A DNA stretch of 64,000 nucleotides from Aselliscus stoliczkanus (Eukaryota > Chordata > Mammalia > Chiroptera > Hipposideridae). Within the stretch, counting starts at the first letter, position 1; each line of letters starts with the position of its first letter. Shown in pieces: positions 37,040-48,445 of the stretch. A program made the translations under genes and the position numbers. Where the stretch lies: positions 131,743,001 through 131,807,000 of the forward strand of contig CM066731.1 of the NCBI GenBank assembly GCA_033961575.1. Reading direction: 5' to 3'. The notes under the pieces are model-generated. The model ran no database searches, had not been told where the DNA came from, and saw only the letters and a program-made list of their open reading frames with translations.

Positions 37040-38105
37040 ACTTTTTTTAAATTGTGGTAAAACACAAATAACATAAAATTTACTATCTTAACTATTTTTA
37101 AATGTACAGTTCAGTGGCATTAAGGACATTTACATTGTCATGCAACCATCCATCTCCAGACCCCTTTCCAGCTTGCAAAATTAAAAACTCTATACCCATT
37201 AAACAATAATTCCTCACACACCACCTCCCCCCAGCTCCTGACAACCACCATTCTACTTTCCTTCTCTGAATTTGACTATCCTAGGCACTTCATGTAATTG
37301 GAATCAAATAGTATTTGTCTTTTTGTGATCAGCTTATTTCACTTAGCAAAATGTTCTCGAGGTTTATTCATGGTGTAGCATGTGTCAGAATTTCCTTCCT
37401 TTTTAAGGCTGACTAATATTTTATTGTTTGTATATGCTAAATTTTTTTTTCTCTATTTATCTTGATGGATACTTATGTTACTTATACCTTATGGTGTTGT
37501 GAAAAATGCTGCTATAAACATGGGTGTCTAAATATCTCTTTATGATCCTGCTTTCAGTTCTTTTGGGTATATACCCAGAAGTGTAATTACTGAATAATAT
37601 GGTGTGCCTTAGTTTAAATTTTTTGAGGAACCATCATACTGTTTTCCATAGTGGGTAAAACATTTTACATTCCTACAACATGCACAGGGTTCCAATTTTT
37701 TCCATATCACTGCCAACATTTGTTATTTTCTAGGTTTTTGATAGTAAATATCCTGATGATGTGATATTAGTGGTTTTGTGGTTTTGATTTGCATTTCTTT
37801 AATGATTAGTAATGTTCAGCATCTTTTCATGTACACATTGGCCATTTGCATGTCTTCTTTGGAGAAATGTCTATTAGAGTCCTTTGCCCATTTTTTAATT
37901 GGACTGCTTTATTATTATTGAGTTGTAGGAATTCTTTGTATATTCTGGGCATTAACTCCTCATCAGATATACAGTCTGCAAATATTTTCTCATGTTCCAT
38001 GGGTTGCTTTTTCACACTGCTTATTCATTGTGCCATTTGATGCACAGAAGCTTTTTATTTTGGTGTAGTTTATCTATCTTTTTCCTTTGTTGCTACCTGA
38101 TTTAC
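37040..38105 (-). repeat. Old LINE-1 3' half, antisense
   Basis: Plus strand reads as reversed L1: GTACAGTTCAGTGGCATTAA, CTGACAACCACCATTCTACT, TTATTTCACTTAGCAAAATG, TTGGCCATTTGCATGTCTTC. A minus-strand open frame at 38015-37827 translates to a decayed ORF2 C-terminal piece. Confidence 0.93.
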
Positions 38106-38285
38106 ACTACATATCATCCTGAGATATTAGTATTGTAGCCCAATTTTATACATAAAGAAACTAAAGCTTGGAGAATATAATTAACATAGCCAAGTCCATA
38201 CAGGTACAAGGTGAAGCTGAGTTTCTAATTCAGCTCTGTCTGACATCTTTCTACCAAACCATGCTGCAGTACTGATTTAAATATT
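38106..38285 (+). repeat. MIR-like fragment
   Basis: CCCAATTTTATACATAAAGA, then AAACTAAAGCTTGGAG, TAGCCAAGTCCATACA and GTGAAGCTGAGTTTCTAATT match the 3' half of MIR. Confidence 0.7.
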
Positions 38286-38571
38286 TATATTGTTACCAAA
38301 TTAAGAATTAATTAGAATAAACTTTTCTGACCCACCCTACATGTGCCAATTTGTCAGTTCTACAAAGAGTCTGATTAATCTGATTAAGAGAAACTCTTCC
38401 CCAGATGGCAGAGCTTGGACAGCCAAATGTCTTATAAATCATCTTTTTTGACATGTGAAGTGCTTAGAATCAGAGACAGATATATAGTCACACAAGTCTT
38501 CTGGTAGACTGTCACTTTGGGGAATAACTAGGACAAGAATTAAAGGGGTCAAACATGATAGTCAAAGAATG
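38286..38571. other. Flank of the young L1
   Basis: Unassigned unique-looking sequence. Its last bases (AAAGAATG, 38564-38571) match the bases directly after the L1 poly(A), so they appear to be the left target-site duplication. Confidence 0.5.
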
Positions 38572-38622
38572 GCTCCCGGTTCAGGGATCAGTCTCTGTGC
38601 CCACCGGGTCCCGCGGAGCGCA

Positions 38623-39190
38623 GAAGCCTGAAACCCGGGAGCAGGGGAAAAAGAAGACTCACGCGCGGAGAAGCAGCACGCGCTGGGCAGAGACGCAGGT
38701 CCCGGAGAGACGGAGCGGGGATCGGAGCCGCGTGGAAAGGTGCGCGCAGTCCCCTGAACCCCGGCCGCAGTCCCTCCAGGAGCGCAGCAGGAGAATGGCG
38801 CGGGCGTGCGCCGGCTCCGAGGTAGAAGCCTGAAATCCGGGAGCAGGGGAAAAAGAAGACTCGCTGGGACAAGCAGCGCGCCGGGTGGAGTCGCAGGTCC
38901 CCGAGAGACGGAGCGGGGATCTGAGCCTCGGGGCAGGGGGCGCGCAGTCCCTTAAACTCCGGCAGTCTCTTTGGGAGAGCAGCAGGAGCACCGCGCGGGC
39001 GCGCGCCGGCTCCGAGGCAGAAGCCTGAAACCCGGGAGCAGGGGAAAAAGAAGACTCACTCGGACACGCAGCGCGCCGGGCAGAGACGCAGGTCCCCGAG
39101 AGACGGAGCGGGAATCTTAGCCATACAGTAGGGTGCACGCAATTCCCTAAATCCCGGCAGACCCTTTGGGAGAGCAGCAGGAACTCCGCA
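38623..39190 (+). promoter_or_regulatory. L1 5' UTR tandem monomers (3 units)
   Basis: Three head-to-tail units, each opening with GAAGCCTGAAA(C/T)CCGGGAGC and GGGGAAAAAGAAGACTC, and carrying CGAGAGACGGAGCGGG-type wording and a CGC-rich end. Unit 1: 38623-38824 (202 bp). Unit 2: 38825-39019 (195 bp). Unit 3: 39020 to about 39190, 3'-incomplete. A short non-monomer lead (38572-38622) precedes them. Very CpG-rich against the AT-rich surroundings. In mouse L1 such monomers each act as promoter units; the same role here is inferred. Confidence 0.92.
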
Positions 39191-40925
39191 GGAGCATAAG
39201 AGGCAAAGGCCTTAGCTTAAAACAGTGTTGGAACTGTGACTTTGTTTATTTTTATGTTTTTTATTTTTTTCCCCTTTTTCTACTCTTGAACAGAAAGCAA
39301 AAAAAACCCAATAACTCACCCACTCCCACAAACTCTGGCCCCCGCCAAGACAGTCTTAAACTGACTCCTGAATGGAGCAATAGGGACAGACTAGGAAGAT
39401 ATCGTTACCTGCAGGGGGTTGAGAATTTCCACCCCGTAAAGGCAGCAGAGTGAGACTACCTACCCCACCCCCACCTTTAGGCAAGGCTTGGGAGGCAGGG
39501 CAGGTTCACCTGCTGAGGTACTAATTAACAGATTCTTAGCATCTGGCTTTTGGTAGTGAGGAATTCTTTAATTCTCCACAGCTGTCAACCCAAAGGGTGC
39601 CCAGAGACACTCATTGAGCCTTTGGGGGTGCAGCCTGCCTTGGGACAGGCAAAAGCAAAAAGGCAGTGACTTTGTAAAAACCACCAATCACACGTCACAA
39701 CCACACTCAAGTACAGCAAACCTGCAGGGCCAGGATCACGCTAGGCATCAGGTGGCCTACTGTTCCCACAAGACGCACAGGAATTTTTGTACAGCAGACT
39801 AACTGAAGAGAGTTTGGTGGACTTTAGCCTAGACCGGCACGGGTATTTTTGGTTTGTTTGGTTTTATTCTGTTTTGTTTTCCCTTTATTGGCTGCTTATC
39901 TTGGTTGTTTTTGGTTTTTATTTCTATTTCATTCTAATCATATTGTAGTTTTTAATATAGGCATATATATATAGGTGTATATAGGTGAATATATGTCCAT
40001 ATATATGGGTGTGTAGACAAATATATATATACTTTTTTCCTTTTTTCTTTTTCTTTTTCTTTCTTTTCTTTTTCTTTTTTCCCCACCCTCACTTTCTCTC
40101 TTATTTTATTCATTCTTCTCACTGCTATACTTTTCCTCTTTTCCTTTTTTCTGCAAATTTTATTTAATTTTTCTTACTTTTTTTATTATTATTTTAGTTT
40201 ATTTTTATTTTTTATTTTTTAGGTATAGCTAATCGGTTTCTCATGTTTATTCAATTTTTTATTTTAGGATATTGTATTTTATTTTGTTTCCTCTTCTGTT
40301 ATTATTGAGTATGTGGTTTTTGTTTTGTTTCTGTTTGTTTTCTTCATTAGTATGATTGATATTTCTGTACAAGTTGACTGTAGTTTGATGATTGGTTTTT
40401 TTTACTTGTGCGAGCATTTGGTTTCCTTTGGTGGTTGCCGAGGTTGTTCTTGTTGATCTGTTATGCTCTAAAATCACTCTGCAGCAGTGGGTCCAAACAA
40501 ACAGACACAAGAATCATCATACCCGGAGGCCAACTTTAGATAAAACCAGAGCATTTCTGGGTTTGACATACAAGAGTCACACCCAAAAAGAAGTTGCTAC
40601 AGGTACTAAGACCCATAGGATCCAAGTTTCATCAGAGGGGTCAATCCTCTCACAGCAGCTCATAAACTGCAGAAGCTGCTGATTCTCACAGCTAATCAAT
40701 CTGGGAGTCAATCCCACCTACTGACAAATCAAAAGTAATCAAAACTAAAACTTCAACAAGTGAGGATGCACGACACAAGGAACACCTCAGATACAAGCAC
40801 AGGAGAATAGGGAGACTGAGTAATTCAATATAAAGGACACACACCATATAAGTTTACCCAGAAAAGACTGAGAAATCTGGGGGATCTATCTGCTATATTG
40901 AAGCAAACACAAAGAGTAAGCCAGA
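39191..40925 (+). other. L1 non-monomeric 5' UTR
   Basis: About 1.7 kb between the last monomer and ORF1. Contains a mixed-composition part (39290-39840) and a striking T/pyrimidine-rich part (39840-40350) with TATATA blocks (39963-40030) and CTTTTT runs (40031-40085). Open frames of 60-96 codons on either strand are low-complexity or unrecognised. Confidence 0.75.
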
Positions 40926-41801
40926 ATGGGGAGACAAAGAAACACAACACAAATGAAAGAACAGAAGAAACTTCCTGAATCATTGGAAATAGAGGAAATA
41001 GAGGTAACCAACCTATCGGAGACAGAGTTCAGAACACTGATTATTAGAATGTTCAAGGAAATTAATGAAAATATAAAGAAGGATAGAGAAATCATGAAAA
41101 GCAACCAGCTAGAACTTAAGAACACAATTACTGAATTAAATAACAAACTTGATGGAATCACTAGCAGATTGGATGAAGCAGAAAATCGAATCAGTGACTT
41201 AGAAGACAAAATAGCAGAGATCACCCATGCGGAACAACAAAAAGAAAAAAGAATGAAAAACATGGAAAATAGTTTAAGAGAGCTGGGGGACAACATCAGA
41301 CGCAATAACCTACGGGTCATTGGAGTACCAGAAAGAGAAGAGAGGGAGCAAGGGATTGAGAATATATTTGAAGTAATAATGTTTGAAAACTTCCCTAACC
41401 TGGCAAAGGACATTGAAATACAAGCCCAGGAAGTGCAGAGAGTTCCAAACACGATGATTCCAAACAGGCCCACTCCAAGACACATTATAGTGAAAATGGC
41501 AAGGGTTAAGGACAAAGACAGAATCCTTAAAGCAGCAAGGGAAAGGAAGCAAGTTACTTACAAGGGTACCCCCATAAGATTATCAGCTGACTTTTCTACA
41601 GAAACTTTGCAGGCCAGAAGGGAGTGGCAGGAGGTTTTCAAAGTGATGAAAAATAAAGGCCTACAACCAAGATTGCTGTATCCAACAAGGTTATCATTTA
41701 AAATCGAAGGCAAGATAAGCAGCTGTGCAGAAAAAAATAAGTTAAGGGAATTCATTACCACCAAGCCAGCTTTGCAGGAAATGCTAAAAGGGCTTCTTTA
41801 A
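40926..41801 (+). CDS. LINE-1 ORF1 protein (intact, 291 aa)
   Basis: ORF1p is the RNA-binding chaperone that coats L1 RNA as a trimer in the cytoplasmic ribonucleoprotein. The frame is open from ATG to TAA. Layout: a basic N-terminus (about 1-20), a long heptad-rich coiled coil (about 35-125, including LNNKLDGITSRLDEAENRIS), an RRM-like domain (about 128-215, with NNLRVIGVPE and RPTPRHIIVKMA) and the C-terminal domain (about 220-291, with YKGTPIRLSADFS). These are the conserved ORF1 signatures. Length is somewhat shorter than the human protein. ORF2 starts 48 bp after its stop codon, the usual bicistronic arrangement. No disabling change seen, so the protein could in principle be made and act on other L1 RNAs. 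Confidence 0.95.
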   Translation: MGRQRNTTQMKEQKKLPESLEIEEIEVTNLSETEFRTLIIRMFKEINENIKKDREIMKSNQLELKNTITELNNKLDGITSRLDEAENRISDLEDKIAEITHAEQQKEKRMKNMENSLRELGDNIRRNNLRVIGVPEREEREQGIENIFEVIMFENFPNLAKDIEIQAQEVQRVPNTMIPNRPTPRHIIVKMARVKDKDRILKAARERKQVTYKGTPIRLSADFSTETLQARREWQEVFKVMKNKGLQPRLLYPTRLSFKIEGKISSCAEKNKLREFITTKPALQEMLKGLL

Positions 41802-41849
41802 GTAGAAGAGAAAAACAACCTATGAAAGACTACGAACACAAATAACAAA

Positions 41850-44800
41850 ATGGCAATAAATACACACCTATCAATAATCACATTAAATGTAAATGGATTA
41901 AATGCTCCAATAAAAAGACATAGGGTGGCTGAATGGATAAGAAAGCAAGACCCCAGCATATGCTGTATACAAGAGACTCACCTCAGATCCAAAGACTCAT
42001 ACAGGCTGAAAGTAAAGGGATGGAGTAAAATATTTCATGCAAATAGTACTGAGAAAAAAGCTGGAGTAGCGATACTTATATCAGATAAAATGGACTTTAA
42101 ATTGAAGAATATAACAAAGGACAAAGAAGGACACTTCATAGTAATGAAGGGATCGATCCAACAAGAGGACATAACTCTAGTAAACATCTATGCACCTAAC
42201 ATAGGAGCCCCTAAATATATAAAACAGATATTATCAGACATAAAGACAGAGATCAACAGTAACACTATCATAGTAGGGGATTTCAACACCCTGCTGTCAC
42301 TAATGGACAGATCCTCCAGACAGAAAATCAATGTGGAAACAGCGACCTTAAATGACACATTAGACCAGTAAATGACACATTAGACCAGCTGGATTTAACA
42401 GACATTTTCAGAGCATTTCATCCCAAAGCTACAGAATATACGTTCTTTTCAAGTGTACATGGAACATTTTCTAAGATAGACCACATGTTAGGCCACAAAA
42501 CAAGTCTCAATAAATTTAAGAAGATTGAAATCATTTCAACTGTATTCTCTGACCACAATGCTATGAAACTAGAAATCAATTATAAGAAGAAATCTGGGAA
42601 GCTGACAAATAAATGGAGGCTAAACAATATGCTATTAAATAGTGAGTGGGTCACAAATGAGATCAAGGAGGAAATCAAAAGATACCTCGAGACAAACGAT
42701 AATGAAAACACCATGACCCAAAATCTCTGGGATGCTGCGAAAGCAGTCCTAAGAGGAAAGTTTATAGCAGTGCAAGCCTACCTAAAGAAGGAAGAAAAAC
42801 CTCAAATCAACAGGTTATCCTTACACCTAAGAGAACTGGAAAAAGAACAGCAAAAGAGGCCCAAGGGGAGTACAAGAAAGGAGATAATAAAGACCAGAGC
42901 AGAAATAAACAATATAGAGAACAGAAAAACAATTCAAAAGATCAATGAAACCAAGAGCTGGTTTCTTGAGAAGATAAACAAAATTGACAAACCTCTAGCC
43001 AGGCTCATCAAAAAAAAAAGAGAGAGGACTCAAATTAGCAAAATCAGGAATGAAAGAGGGGAAATGACTACAGACATCACAGTCATACAAAAAATTCTAA
43101 GAAATTACTATGAGCAACTATATGCCAACAAATTTGACAATCTGGAAGAAATGGATAATTTTCTAGAAGCATACAACCTTCCAAAGCTAACGCAAGAAGA
43201 AACAGAAAATCTAAATACCCTGATTACTACCAAGGAGATTGAATCAGTAATTGACAAGCTCCCAAAAAACAAAAGCCCTGGACCAGACGGCTTCACAAGT
43301 GAATTTTATCAAACATTCAAAAAAGAACTATCACCTATTCTTCTCAAACTATTCCAAAAAATCCAGAAGGAGGGAAGGCTCCCAAACTCTTTTTATGAAG
43401 CCTCTATCACCCTGATTCCAAAACCAGATAAAGACATCACAAAAAAGGAAAACTACAGGCCAAGCTCCCTGATGAATATAAATGCAAAAATTCTCAATAA
43501 AATATTAGCAAACAGAATTCAGCAATATATTAAGAAGATCATACATCATGATCAAGTGGGATTCATCCCTAGTGCGCAAGGCTGGTTCAACATCCGTAAA
43601 TGAATTAATGTGATACACCACATCAACAAAATGAAGGATAAAGATCACATGGTCATTTCAATAGATGCAGAAAAAGCATTTGACAAAATCCAACAGCCAG
43701 TTATGTTAAAAACCCTTAGCAAAGTGGGAATACAGGGATCATATCTCAACATAATAAAAGCCATATATGATAAACCTACAGCTAACATCATACTCAATGG
43801 GGAAAAGCTAAAACCATTCCCCTTAAGATCAGGAACAAGACAAGGCTGTCCACTTTCTCCTCTTTTATTCAACATAGTGCTGGAAGTTCTAGCCACAGCA
43901 ATCAGACAACAAAAAGAAATAAAAGGCATCCAAATTGGCAAGGAAGAAGTAAAATTGTCATTATATGCAGATGACATGATACTGTATATAGAGAACCCCA
44001 AAGACTCCATCAAAAAACTATTGGAACTGATAGACGAATTCAGTAAAGTAGCAGGATATAAAATCAATGTTCAGAAATCAGTGGCATTTGCATATACCAA
44101 TAATAAACTAATGGAAAGAGAAATTAAGAAAACTGTCCCATTTACAATTGCGTCAAGAACTATAAAATACCTAGGAATAAATTTAACCAAAGACGTGAAA
44201 GATCTGTACTCAGAAAATTATAAGACACTGAAGAAAGAAATCATAGAAGATACAAATAAATGGAAACACCTACCATGCTCATGGATAGGAAGAATTAATA
44301 TAGTTAAAATGTCCATACTGCCTAAAGCAATATATAGATTCAATGCAATTCCTATCAAACTACCAAGGGCATTTTTCACAGAAATAGAAAATATAATCCT
44401 AAAATTTATATGGAATCATAAAAGACCCAGAATAGCCTCGGCAATTCTGAGAAATAAAAACAAAGTCGGGGGGATCACGCTACCAGACATCAAAACCTAC
44501 TACAAGGCCACAGTAATCAAGACAGTTTGGTATTGGCATAAAAACAGGCACATCGATCAGTGGAACAGAACAGAGAGCCCAGAAATAAATCCAAGCATTT
44601 ACGGACAGTTAATCTATGACAAGGGAAGCAAGAATTTACACTGGAGTAAAGATAGTCTATTCAATAAATGGTGCTGGGAAAATTGGACTGACACATGCAA
44701 AAAAATGAAACTGGATCATCTCCTTATGCCTTATACAAGAACAAATTCAAAATGGATTAAAGCCTTAAATGTAAGACCTGAAACCATAAAAATCCTAAAA

Positions 44801-45649
44801 GAAAATATAGGGAGTACATTTGCAGACATTACCCGGAGCAATATTTTTACTGATACATCCCTACGGGCAAGGGAAGTAAAAGAAAAAATGAACATATGGG
44901 ATTATATCAGACTTAAAAGTTTTTTCACAACAAAGGAAACCATTAATAAAACAAAAAGGAAGCCTACTGAATGGGAGAATATATTTGCCAACGATATATC
45001 TGATAAGGGGTTAATATCCAAAATTTATAAAACACTCATGAAACTCAACACCAAAAAAACAAACAACCCAATTAAAAAATGGGCAGAAGATATGAAGAGA
45101 CATTTCTCAAAAGAGGACATACAGATGGCCAACAGGCATATGAAAAAAAGTTCAACCTCACTGGTCATTAGGGAAATGCAAATAAAAACCACCATGAGAT
45201 ACCACCTCACTCCAGTCAGAATGGCTATCATCAACAAATCAACAAACAACAAGTGCTGGCGGGGCTGTGGGGAAAAGGGGACCCTGCTGCACTGTTGGTG
45301 GGACTGCAGATTGGTGCAGCCACTATGGAAGTCAATATGGAGGTATCTCAAAGAACTGGAAATAGAGCTACCGTTTGACCCAGCAATTCCACTCCATGGT
45401 ATTTATCCTGAAAAAACCAAGACACTTATTCAATAAAAGTTATGCACCCCTATGTTCATAGCAGCACAATATACAATAGCTAAGACTTGGAAACAACCAA
45501 AATGCCCGTCAGTAGATGACTGGATTAAGAAACTGTGGTATATTTATACAATGGAGTATTACTCCACTATAAGGAAGAATGAAATTGTGCCATTTGCAAT
45601 GATATGGATGGACCTAGAGACTATAATGTTGAGTGAAATAAGTCAGTAA
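41850..45649 (+). pseudogene. LINE-1 ORF2 (endonuclease-reverse transcriptase), disabled
   Basis: ORF2p nicks target DNA and reverse-transcribes L1 RNA. The endonuclease part (from 41850) keeps the catalytic landmarks LNVNGLN (N13), IQETHL (E42), YAPN and VGDFNT. The reverse transcriptase keeps [13 protein letters not shown] (about 43270), [12 protein letters not shown] and the YADD catalytic motif (43964-43975). The C-terminal cysteine motif (CX3CX7HX4C) lies at 45254-45307. Breaks: a perfect 20-bp tandem duplication (42349-42368 and 42369-42388) shifts the frame and brings TAA at 42369-42371; an in-frame TGA at 43601-43603 and an in-frame TAA at 45434-45436 follow. The segments after the duplication share one frame and read through apart from those stops. 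The terminal TAA at 45647-45649 may be slightly early compared with other L1s. No full-length ORF2p can be made. Confidence 0.95.
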
Positions 45650-46202
45650 GAGAAGGACAAATACCATATGATCTCACTCATATGTGGAATCTGAAAAACT
45701 GTATGAATGAGCAAAGTAAACAGAAACTGTCTCATAGATATAGAGGAAAAATCAGGGTTGCTAATTGGGAGGGGAATGGGAATGAGGGAGAAGGGGAAGG
45801 GATTAGACAGCAAAAATAGGCAACTACAATGTTGCTACTGGGATAGGAAAAACAGTTTGGGGAATATAATTAATAATGTTGTAAATATTCTGTGGAATGT
45901 CAGATGATCATAGGTCTTGTTAGGGAGACCATTTCATGGATGGAGTAGAGGTTTGATCACTGCACTGTATTACTAAAGCGGAGGTGGTATACCTACTGTA
46001 ATTGAATATATATAGATAGTCACGGGATGTGGATTATACTGTGGAAGAGAGTCAGAGGAAGAGTAATAGATATATATGATATGGGGGGGAGTGGGGTGGT
46101 GCATTGGGGGTGGGGGGTTGTCACTTTGAGGGGTAAAATGTATAACTATTGCACTGTGTTGTACACCTGAAACTAATTAAAAATAAAATTTAAAAAAAAA
46201 AA
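45650..46202 (+). other. L1 3' UTR and poly(A)
   Basis: Holds the G-rich tract at 46083-46120 (several runs of four or more G, quadruplex-capable), the closing phrase TTGTACACCTGAAACTAATT, AATAAA at 46182-46187 and an A-tail of about 15. Confidence 0.9.
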
Positions 46203-46800
46203 AAAGAATGTATGAATGTGACAGCGAATCCATTATGTGAGATAGTCTCTAAAATTGCACTCAATAATTTATAGAATTCCCCAAAGAGTTGGATGTACAG
46301 CTGTATCAATAAATATGAGTGAGGAAGAATTTAGCTAAAATAAAAGGCATCTTTGCACAGGGACCATAAAGGAAGTTTTCTTGTCTTTCTTTCTTTCCTT
46401 CCTTCCTTCCTTCCTTCCTTCCTTCCTCCCTCCCTCCCACCCTCCCTCATTTTCTTTCTTTCTCTTTTTTTTTCCCCCCAATCATGAGCTTTGGTCTAGA
46501 AGGAACCCAAGGTCATGAGCCAACCTAAATCATGGAACCCTCATAACTTGGATCTATTTTTTTCTAAACTCCTTTCTACTCTTTGGCAGGAAACAGGAAA
46601 GCTGTTTGAGGATCTTCCTTTATACCCTACCCTATATATCTATCTATTAAACATATCATCGGAGTTTCTTATGAATTTTATTCAAGATATAGGAGACATT
46701 TAAAACATTGCAACAGAGATTTAAAAGCTTCCAACATATCAAAAAGGCAATAGTGCATGATTTCAAAAAGAAAATTCTATATTATAAATGTTTAAATTAG
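46203..46800. other. Unassigned flank with (CCTT)n / (CCCT)n microsatellite
   Basis: A pyrimidine tract of TTCC and CCCT units occupies about 46382-46447, followed by CTTT-rich sequence to 46478. The rest is AT-rich and unrecognised. Confidence 0.7.
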
Positions 46801-47250
46801 TAAGTTTGGATAATGTAGTCTGGCAACACCTACTTAAAAATATACATATACTTTGACCAACAGACTCATTTTCGTAAGCTTATCACTTAACAGCAAAAGG
46901 GGCAGGGGAGGCTGGAAACAACCCCAACACCCATCATTAAGGGAATGGTTGAATAAGTGCATTTATACAATGAAAAATTATACTGTTATTTTTTAAATAA
47001 ATTATATCTTTAATGGGAACTTGAAGGATGATATTTCTGTTCAATGAAAACTGCAAGATGTAAAAATGTATATATTTCACCCAACTTTGGAAAGGGGTAT
47101 GGAAGGATAGACAGTAGGATATTAGCACGACTTACTTTAGGACTGGAAGAAGAGTTGAGGGAGATATGATCAGTCTCTTTGATCTCATATTGTGATCTTG
47201 TTGCAACAACTATATACTGCTTTGAAATTTTTTAATGTAGTAAAGAACAA
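46801..47250 (+). repeat. Old LINE-1/HAL1 3' fragment
   Basis: Diverged L1 3' wording: GGAAACAACCCCAACACCCA, then GGGAATGGTTGAATAAGTGC and TTTATACAATGAAAAATTAT. Confidence 0.75.
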
Positions 47251-47519
47251 AATGTGATGTTCTGCTCAAGCCTCAGAAAATACAATTTATAAAATCAAAT
47301 TCTAGGAAATGGAATTGTTTCCCTTTCCTTTTCTAAAAGGCACTTAGATATCTAATCACACAAATGGGAAAAAATTGTTTCTACTTTGAGTGAAATAAAT
47401 AAAAAATCTGAAAACACTTTTGAAAGGTCACAGACACTTAGTTCTAACTTATTTGAGTCTGAGAGGGAAACAAGAAGCCTAATTATCCCAAAATAAACAT
47501 CCTACCATAGATTTAAGAA
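47251..47519. other. Unassigned AT-rich sequence
   Basis: Nothing recognised. Confidence 0.4.
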
Positions 47520-47760
47520 ATATATATCAGTTGGCTATTTATGTAGGAAGGCAGAACTGCTTAAGGAGCCCTGACATCAGATTTAAATTCTGTCTGGATT
47601 CAAATTCTGTCTGCCACTCACTTGCTGTGAAGTATTTGACTCATGATGTAACTTCTATATAGGCCTCTGTCTGCTCATCTATAAAATGAGAAATGATTCT
47701 CTTAGAATAGTGCCAGGCACATAATAAGTTTTAATAAAAGAGTTAGGCACTCTGCTATAG
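47520..47760 (+). repeat. MIR SINE
   Basis: AATTCTGTCTGCCACTCACT, then TGCTCATCTATAAAATGAGA and GTGCCAGGCACATAATAAGT in MIR order. Confidence 0.85.
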
Positions 47761-48445
47761 AATTCAGGTCCTACCCTTATAGTAGAATAGGAAGACAGAC
47801 TTCTAAAAAGTGAGTAAGTAACCCAGCTAATGAAGTTTTCTTCTGCAAAGGATCATAGACATTTTTAGTTCTCCCACAAGTTGCATGGTCTGTAGCAGCT
47901 TGGAGATCAGCCAAGGGCTATCAGTATATATAGTCACTTAGACTGTCATTGCTAGCACAAGTCTGAAAAGAAAGTAACTTTGAAAAGAGAAAAATGACTG
48001 TTTTCCTTCACATGTGGAAGCAGGCACATGGTATGGTCAGAAAAGGAGAAATGAGTTCTTACGTCTAAATTACTTTTTCATAAATTATTATAATAAATTC
48101 ATATAAACTGGTATGGTTTGAACAAAAGAATGTTGATTCTAGAAATAGAATGAACATAGAGCGTAATGATTCCATGAGAAGATCAAGTAATGAGAAAATA
48201 AATGTCTGGCAAACCTTATTCCTAGCGATTTCATCAGCACATATCTAATTAAGCAATATGACTTCATTAAGTGCAGATAAGTATCCAGACTCTGTTTCCA
48301 GTCCATTCGGGTTAACAGTTGCATCTGCAAAACAAACTGTATGTAACTACTCCTTTGATCGCTAACAATAAACAAACAAATTAACCATTTGAATTTTCTA
48401 AATTCGTCCTTCCTGGAACAAGGAATTCTGTATATCAAAGAATCT
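47761..48445. other. Unassigned AT-rich sequence
   Basis: A 117-codon minus-strand open frame (48492-48139) overlaps the start of the adjacent LTR and resembles no known protein. Confidence 0.4.

Larger units (their letters stand above)
38572..46202 (+). mobile_element. Near full-length young LINE-1 (about 7.6 kb)
   Basis: Complete architecture: CpG-rich tandem-monomer promoter (38623-39190), a long non-monomeric 5' UTR with T-rich tracts (39191-40925), intact ORF1, broken ORF2, a 3' UTR with a G-rich tract (46083-46120), AATAAA at 46182-46187 and a poly(A) tail. Candidate target-site duplication AAAGAATG (38564-38571 and 46203-46210). Only a handful of disabling mutations separate it from an intact element, so it inserted fairly recently. 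LINE-1 moves by target-primed reverse transcription and also supplies the machinery that copies the SINEs and pseudogenes elsewhere in this window. Confidence 0.95.

Noticed and set aside
39166..39453. 95-codon plus-strand frame in the L1 5' UTR as a possible extra L1 gene
   Set aside because: Low-complexity, runs through a T-rich tract, and has no recognisable domain or supporting repeat structure.
40886..41515. 209-codon minus-strand open frame
   Set aside because: Shadow of the intact L1 ORF1 on the opposite strand.
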